From: Paenibacillus_S vulneris
Lineage (GTDB): Bacteria > Bacillota > Bacilli > Paenibacillales > NBRC-103111
Assembly (NCBI RefSeq): GCF_039543185.1
Contig: NZ_BAABJG010000029.1
Span: forward strand, 62,001-126,000
DNA length: 64,000 bases
Direction: 5' to 3'
Numbering within the stretch: the stretch's first letter is position 1; the number at the start of each line of letters is the position of its first letter. The position numbers and the translations under genes are program-made. The notes under the pieces were generated by a model. It was not told the DNA's origin, searched no databases, and saw nothing but the letters and a program-made list of their open reading frames with translations. Shown in pieces: positions 59,283-64,000 of this stretch.

Positions 59283-60322
59283 ATCCAGGCTTCTTACATA
59301 GGGTGTTCAAGCAGAATCGGACCCGGGTGAAGGGGTCGGTGTTTGGTATTGTCCTGCTTTTATCGATTGCCGCTCTCGCATGCTCGATGTTTCTGGCCAT
59401 CTCGTTCGGCGCGAAAGAGATGACCATCGGAACCGTATGGACCGCCGTCGCTCAATATAATCCGGCCTTGACGACGCATCAGATTATTCACGAGCTGAGG
59501 CTCCCCAGGGTGATTGCTGCCGCTGTCATGGGTGCAGCCTTTGCCGTTGCCGGAGCTTTAATGCAAGGCGTCACGCGCAACCCGCTGGCGGATGCGGGGA
59601 TTCTTGGAGTCAATGCGGGTGCGACGTTCATGGTGGCACTTAGCTTTGCATTTTTTCCGAATGTACCGTACACCGCCTTGGTGCTGCTGTCGTTTGCGGG
59701 AGCGTCCTTGAGCGCCCTGTTTATTTTTGCGCTCAGCTCTACGACGGCCGGAGGCTTAACTCCTCTAAGGCTGACCATTGCGGGCGCTGTCGTTGCGGCC
59801 TTGCTGCACTCTCTCAGCTCCGGGGTCGCTATCTATTATCAGTTAAGCCAGGATCTGGCTTATTGGTATGCGGGCGGCGTAGCCGGCGTCAAATGGTCAC
59901 AGCTTAAGCTATTAGTGCCCATCATTACGGTGACGATCCTTTGGACGCTGCTGATGAGCCGATCCCTATCGTTAATCTCCTTAGGAGACGAGGTGGCCGT
60001 TAACCTTGGGGTCAAAACGAAGCGGGTAAGGATCTTAGCCATGATAGCAGCCTTGATTCTGGCCGGAGTTTCCGTATCGGCTGTAGGCTCAATCGGTTTT
60101 GTTGGCCTCGTGATTCCGCATATTTCCCGCAGGCTCGTTGGCGTCGATTATCGGTTCGTTATTCCGGTGTCCGCCGTACTGGGCGCGGTCCTGCTGGTAT
60201 TTGCCGACTTGGGAGCACGGATGGTCAATCCGCCAAGAGAGCTGGCTATCGGCGTGATGGTTGCTCTTGTAGGCGTTCCCTTCTTCCTTTATCTGGCCCA
60301 TAAAGAAAGGAGGAGCTTATAG
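59279..60322 (+). CDS. Iron-siderophore ABC transporter permease (FecCD family)
   Basis: 347 residues with about nine to ten membrane segments. HELRLPRVIAAAVMGAAFAVAGALMQGVTRNPLADAGILGVNAGA and GFVGLVIPHISRRLVG are the FecCD-family signatures. The GGAL-type docking helix is intact. ATG overlaps the ATPase stop by 4 bp. Confidence 0.94.
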   Translation: MNPGFLHRVFKQNRTRVKGSVFGIVLLLSIAALACSMFLAISFGAKEMTIGTVWTAVAQYNPALTTHQIIHELRLPRVIAAAVMGAAFAVAGALMQGVTRNPLADAGILGVNAGATFMVALSFAFFPNVPYTALVLLSFAGASLSALFIFALSSTTAGGLTPLRLTIAGAVVAALLHSLSSGVAIYYQLSQDLAYWYAGGVAGVKWSQLKLLVPIITVTILWTLLMSRSLSLISLGDEVAVNLGVKTKRVRILAMIAALILAGVSVSAVGSIGFVGLVIPHISRRLVGVDYRFVIPVSAVLGAVLLVFADLGARMVNPPRELAIGVMVALVGVPFFLYLAHKERRSL

Positions 60323-60324
60323 CC

Positions 60325-61338
60325 ATGCAGCACCTGCGCGCAAGAGAGAAGAAAGCGGTGACCGTCGGCTTTATCTTAATCCTCATTTGTTTAAGCGCGG
60401 TCATTATCAGCTTAAACACAGGCTCGATTCGGCTGTCTCCGTCAGCGGTGATCCAAACGCTGATTGGACGGGGAAGCCCGGACGATACGATGGTTTTGTT
60501 CGATTTTCGGCTGCCGCGTATTTTAATCACCATGCTGGCCGGTATCGGGTTGGGCATCTCCGGCGCCATTTTGCAAGGGCTCTCGCGCAATGCATTGGCG
60601 GACCCCGGTATTCTCGGCATTCATGCCGGCGCTTCGCTAGGCCTTATTGTTTTTGTGACTTATTTTAATACGATGACGGGTGCGATCGCGCTTTTGATCC
60701 CGTTATTCACGTTTGTAGGAGGCATGATAACGGCGGTGCTCATTGTTCTGCTGTCATATGACCGCCAAAAAGGCTGGCTGCCGGTCCGCTTAATCTTAAT
60801 TGGAATCGCCATATCAGCGGGCTTTAGCGCGGCTACGCTCTTCTTGTCGTTAAGTCTTGACGATAAGACATACGCCTTTGCCTCCAGGTGGTTGATCGGC
60901 AATGTCTGGGGGAAGGATTGGGTCCATGTGTATGCGCTGCTTCCGTGGGTCGTAATCCTTGTGCCTTACGTGTTCTCACAATCCAAGCAGCTGAATGCCT
61001 TATCGCTTGGCGATGAGCTGGCTGTCGGGATTGGGGCTTCGGTACGAAGACAGCGGCTCCTGCTGCTGACCGCCGCGGTCGCCTTATCGTGCGCCAGTGT
61101 GGCGATGGTAGGGGGCATCGGGTTTATCGGCTTGGTAGCGCCCCATCTGGCACGCCGCCTGGTGGGTCCGATGCATCAGCATATTTTGCCTATCTCAGGC
61201 TTGATCGGTCTTGTCATTCTGGTAGTGGCCGATACGATCGGAAGGTCCGTCTTTCAGCCTAACGCGATTCCGGCAGGCGTCGTAGTTGCCGCTGTCGGCG
61301 CGCCGTACTTCCTTTATTTACTCCGTAAGACCAAATAA
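60325..61338 (+). CDS. Iron-siderophore ABC transporter permease (FecCD family), second
   Basis: 337 residues, paralogous to the preceding gene (FDFRLPRILITMLAGIGLGISGAILQGLSRNALADPGILGIHAGASLG; GFIGLVAPHLARRLVG). The two form a heterodimeric channel. Start 2 bp after the upstream stop. Confidence 0.94.
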   Translation: MQHLRAREKKAVTVGFILILICLSAVIISLNTGSIRLSPSAVIQTLIGRGSPDDTMVLFDFRLPRILITMLAGIGLGISGAILQGLSRNALADPGILGIHAGASLGLIVFVTYFNTMTGAIALLIPLFTFVGGMITAVLIVLLSYDRQKGWLPVRLILIGIAISAGFSAATLFLSLSLDDKTYAFASRWLIGNVWGKDWVHVYALLPWVVILVPYVFSQSKQLNALSLGDELAVGIGASVRRQRLLLLTAAVALSCASVAMVGGIGFIGLVAPHLARRLVGPMHQHILPISGLIGLVILVVADTIGRSVFQPNAIPAGVVVAAVGAPYFLYLLRKTK

Positions 61339-61358
61339 TAGCCCAATAAGGAGACGTT

Positions 61359-62267
61359 ATGAAAAAGACACTATGGGTATGCAGCCTTATTCTTGTTCTG
61401 ATTTTATCTGCGTGCGGCACCAATGCTCCCCAGCCAAACAAGGAAGCAGCCGGGGAAAAGCCCGCCGAAAATAAAGAGCCGCGGATTGCCTCGTTATCTA
61501 TCCATTTGACGAATCATCTGCTGGCTCTCGGCATCACACCCGTCGGTTCTGTTGTAGGCGGGGACCTAAAAACCTTTTTGCCCCATGTCGCTGATCGTCT
61601 GAAGAATACGAAGCAGCTGGGGGTTGCGACGGAGCCGGATATGGAGGCCTTGCTCGCCTTGAAGCCGGATGTTATTTATATCGATAAGCAGTATGCCGGA
61701 GACATCGCCAAATACGAAAAAATCGCCAAAACCGTTTCCTTCGACCTGGACGAGGGAACCTGGAGAGATACGTTAAGAAAGGTCGCCAAGCTCGTTAACC
61801 GCGAACAACAGGCGGAAGATTTCCTCAAAGAGAATCAAGCCCAGGCGGAGCGGGTCAAAAAGCTGATTCAAGGCAAAATCGGCGATGGTACGGTTATGGC
61901 GGTACGCGTGACGGCCAAGGAGCTGCGGGTGTTTGGGTTTAGACGACCGATGGGGCCGATGCTGTTCGAGGATTTGGGTTTGAAGCCTGCCAAAGGGGTC
62001 GAGAAGATCAGCAAAGACAAGTCTTATGAGGTGATCTCGCAGGAAGTGCTCCCTGATTATGATGCGGATGCGATCTTTGTCATCGTCAATAATGAGGACG
62101 GGGCCAAAAAATTGTACCAGCAGCTGCAATCCAGCCCGATCTGGCAGGGGCTAAAAGCGGTGAAAGCCAACCATATCTATCCGATTCCCGATCAGCCATG
62201 GCTGGACTACTCGGCGATGGGAAATAAAATGTCCTTAGATTACGCGGAAAACATGTTTTCGAAATAA
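61359..62267 (+). CDS. Iron-siderophore substrate-binding lipoprotein
   Basis: 302 residues with lipobox LILSACGTN. Type-III binding-protein fold (IASLSIHLTNHLLALGITPVGSVVGGDLK; MEALLALKPDVIYIDKQY; ending NMFSK). It captures the ferric siderophore for FecCD. It is last in the operon, whereas many such operons start with it. Substrate type (hydroxamate or other) not determinable here. Confidence 0.92.
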   Translation: MKKTLWVCSLILVLILSACGTNAPQPNKEAAGEKPAENKEPRIASLSIHLTNHLLALGITPVGSVVGGDLKTFLPHVADRLKNTKQLGVATEPDMEALLALKPDVIYIDKQYAGDIAKYEKIAKTVSFDLDEGTWRDTLRKVAKLVNREQQAEDFLKENQAQAERVKKLIQGKIGDGTVMAVRVTAKELRVFGFRRPMGPMLFEDLGLKPAKGVEKISKDKSYEVISQEVLPDYDADAIFVIVNNEDGAKKLYQQLQSSPIWQGLKAVKANHIYPIPDQPWLDYSAMGNKMSLDYAENMFSK

Positions 62268-62277
62268 GTTTGGAGAA

Positions 62278-62300
62278 AGCACCTGGCAGGTGCTTTTTTT
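62278..62300 (+). terminator. Terminator of the iron operon
   Basis: AGCACCT-GGC-AGGTGCT with seven T. Confidence 0.88.
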
Positions 62301-62631
62301 AATCGCATGGGAAAATTGTAAAGCTAATGGTTTCATGCTGCTTTTCTTACCAACGGTCATTTTACTTTAATATTTGGGTGCGGGGCCTCTTACCAAAATC
62401 ACATGTCCATCATCCCGAAGATGCCGAGAGTACCTGCGAGGTGCTCTCTTTTTCTATACGATCTAGGTATTATTCCCTATAAAAGTTCACGAAGATTTCC
62501 TATTCATTCTATGGAATAATCTTACTAGCTCAACAGCTATCGACACTATTTGTGAATCTATGATATCATTTAGTTCTTGATAAAGTGGTAACGTAGTAAA
62601 GTAAAATTAGTAAAAGGTGGTTCTTAATAGG
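62301..62631 (+). other. Intergenic region with a second terminator
   Basis: 331 bp without a gene. A second terminator (GAGAGTACC at 62426-62434 / GGTGCTCTC at 62440-62448, T5) follows 125 bp after the first with no gene between. The rest is AT-rich and leads to the next gene. Confidence 0.55.
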
Positions 62632-63420
62632 ATGAAACGTTTAGCAGCTATGGCCTTGGTACTTACCGCGGCAATATCAATCTTTACAGGATGCTCCGCT
62701 GGGAAGGAAGCCTCTTCCGCTTCGGGGGATAACAAGAAACTGGTTATTGGTATCGACGACAAGTTCGCGCCTCTAGGCTTTAGAGATGAGAAGAATGATA
62801 TCGTCGGTTTTGATATCGACTACGCGAAAGCGGCAGCAGAGAAAATGGGGACAACCGCCGTTTTTCAACCGATAGATTGGAAAACGAAAGAGTCGGAGCT
62901 GAGCAGCGGCCGGATCGACTTGATCTGGAACGGATACACCATTACCGATGAGCGTAAGGAAAAGGTATTGTTCACCAAGCCTTATTTGAAAAACGCTCAA
63001 GTAGTTGTCACTTTGGCCAAATCGAATCTGTCCAAGCTGGATGACCTGACCGGCAAAGTCATAGGGCTTCAATCTCTTTCCTCTGCGGCGGACGCTTTGG
63101 ATGAAAGTCCGCTCAAGTCCAAGGTGAAAAATGTGACGGAATACGCGGACAACGTGCTCGCCCTAAACGATTTGAAAATCGGCCGCGTGGATGCGGTAGT
63201 TATCGATGAAGTTGTCATTGACTACTATATGTCGAAGGAGAAGGGCACCTTCAAGCTGATGAATGAGTCGCTGGCTCCTGAAGAATACGGAATCGGCGTG
63301 AAAAAAGGCAACGAAGCGCTGCTGCAGAAGCTGCAAAAGGCGCTGGATGAGATGAATCAGGACGGCACCGCAGCGAAAATTTCGCAAAAATGGTTCGGCG
63401 AAGATAAAGTATTGAAGTAA
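62632..63420 (+). CDS. Amino-acid ABC transporter substrate-binding lipoprotein (SBP family 3)
   Basis: 262 residues. Lipobox IFTGCSA, then LVIGIDDKFAPLGFRDEKNDIVGFDIDYAKAAAEKMGTTAVFQPIDWKTKESELSSGRIDLIWNGYTITDERK, the classic polar amino-acid binding fold with the substrate Arg/Asp residues in place. ATG 62632 is preferred over GTG 62617, which lies inside the ribosome site AAAGGTGG. It pairs with the permease that follows. Confidence 0.92.
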   Translation: MKRLAAMALVLTAAISIFTGCSAGKEASSASGDNKKLVIGIDDKFAPLGFRDEKNDIVGFDIDYAKAAAEKMGTTAVFQPIDWKTKESELSSGRIDLIWNGYTITDERKEKVLFTKPYLKNAQVVVTLAKSNLSKLDDLTGKVIGLQSLSSAADALDESPLKSKVKNVTEYADNVLALNDLKIGRVDAVVIDEVVIDYYMSKEKGTFKLMNESLAPEEYGIGVKKGNEALLQKLQKALDEMNQDGTAAKISQKWFGEDKVLK

Positions 63421-63442
63421 CACTTCGGATGAAGATAAGCGA

Positions 63443-63470
63443 GAACGGATTTCTTTCGGGGAATCCCGTT
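63443..63470 (+). terminator. Attenuating hairpin between binding protein and permease
   Basis: GAACGGATT/AATCCCGTT imperfect stem with TTTT, likely lowering permease expression relative to the binding protein. Confidence 0.5.
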
Positions 63471-63492
63471 TTGCTTTTGGGGGAGTTTTTCT

Positions 63493-64000
63493 ATGTCTTT
63501 GGATAAATGGATCTCAATGATTAAACCGATGCTGGAAGGCGCTCAAATGACGGTCCTCCTGTTTCTGATTGCGATCGTAGTATCGATCCCGCTGGGGTTC
63601 CTGCTTACGTTAGCGGTCAAAAGCAGCAGCAAGCCGTTATCCTGGCTCGCTCACACGTATATTTACGTCATGCGCGGTACGCCGCTGCTGCTCCAGCTGC
63701 TGGTCATCTGCTTCGGTCTTCCGATGATCCCGGGAATCGGCGAATATTTGGTGCTGGACCGGTTTACCGCAGCCTGCGTAGGCTTTATTCTGAACTATGC
63801 GGCGTATTTTGCGGAGATTTTCCGCGGGGGCTTGCTGGCTATCGATAAGGGCCAGTACGAGGCCTCCCAGGTGCTTGGCTTCAGTAAATGGCAGACGCTG
63901 ACGCGGATTATTTTGCCTCAGATGGTTCGGGTCGTCCTGCCGTCGGTATCGAACGAATCCATCACGCTGATCAAGGATACCGCGCTGCTATATGCCGTTG
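63493..64000 (+). CDS. Amino-acid ABC transporter permease (3' truncated by window edge)
   Basis: 169 residues visible from ATG 63493 (GGGGGAG about 8 bp upstream), open to the end of the window. MRGTPLLLQLLVICFGLP and the EAA loop GQYEASQVLGFSKWQTLTRIILPQM are as in GlnP/TcyB permeases; 3-4 membrane segments are visible. It follows the binding protein by 72 bp; the ATPase should lie beyond the window. Confidence 0.9.
   Translation, partial: MSLDKWISMIKPMLEGAQMTVLLFLIAIVVSIPLGFLLTLAVKSSSKPLSWLAHTYIYVMRGTPLLLQLLVICFGLPMIPGIGEYLVLDRFTAACVGFILNYAAYFAEIFRGGLLAIDKGQYEASQVLGFSKWQTLTRIILPQMVRVVLPSVSNESITLIKDTALLYAV

Overview
The window looks like chromosome of a spore-forming, Paenibacillus-like Firmicute. 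The signs are moderate G+C, strong AGGAGG ribosome binding sites with many TTG/GTG starts, CgeB-type spore glycosyltransferases, PdaB-type deacetylases, a Ser46-bearing HPr, PBSX/skin-type tail genes with a YqzN-like protein, meso-DAP dehydrogenase, and a GAAC-N4-GTTC LexA box. All functions are inferred from sequence reading alone; no database search was run.

Layout. 0-4.2 kb: end of a mannitol PTS locus (mtlR C-terminus, mtlF, mtlD) carrying its own Enzyme I and HPr genes. 4.2-9 kb: a polar amino-acid (probably cystine/sulfur-compound) ABC importer, divergent from an acyl-CoA-dehydrogenase-like flavoenzyme. 9-11 kb: an ArsR repressor with an MFS exporter. 11-13.8 kb: an AbrB/Doc toxin-antitoxin pair, ribosomal protein L25 with a leader peptide, and ddh. 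13.9-18.8 kb: a glycan island with a GH75 chitosanase-like protein, two paralogous CgeB-like glycosyltransferases and three NodB-fold deacetylases, none with a signal peptide. 18.8-20.8 kb: an RQC-like DNA-binding protein and a DUF4261 protein. 21-30 kb: a PrpR-N/PAS/degenerate-AAA/Fis activator followed by a six-gene operon, probably for four-carbon sugar-acid (threonate/erythronate-type) catabolism.

30-48 kb: a contractile phage-tail cluster without terminase, portal or capsid genes, most likely an R-type tailocin. It has a repressor/ImmA control switch, a LexA box in front of immA, four repressor operators, a late activator, 11-bp-phased ATGTC iterons, a structured non-coding leader, sheath, tube, a -1 frameshifted chaperone pair, tape measure, baseplate, fibre, holin and glucosaminidase. 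The proposed logic is DNA damage -> ImmA -> repressor removal -> late activator -> tail and lysis genes. A cluster of DnaA boxes follows it.

48-58 kb: a GntR regulator with a DUF5808 membrane protein, a diguanylate cyclase, YkvA, then a class-D-like sortase, a c-di-GMP-I riboswitch, a secreted transglutaminase-like protein and a 1180-residue LPXTG adhesin. This is a plausible c-di-GMP-tuned surface attachment module. 58-62.3 kb: a Fur-controlled siderophore/iron ABC importer. 62.6-64 kb: an amino-acid ABC importer (binding protein, then a permease cut by the window edge).

Several genes (18167, 36559, 47256, 48590) have their best Shine-Dalgarno site in front of ATT, CTG or ATA rather than ATG/GTG/TTG. 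These starts are inference.
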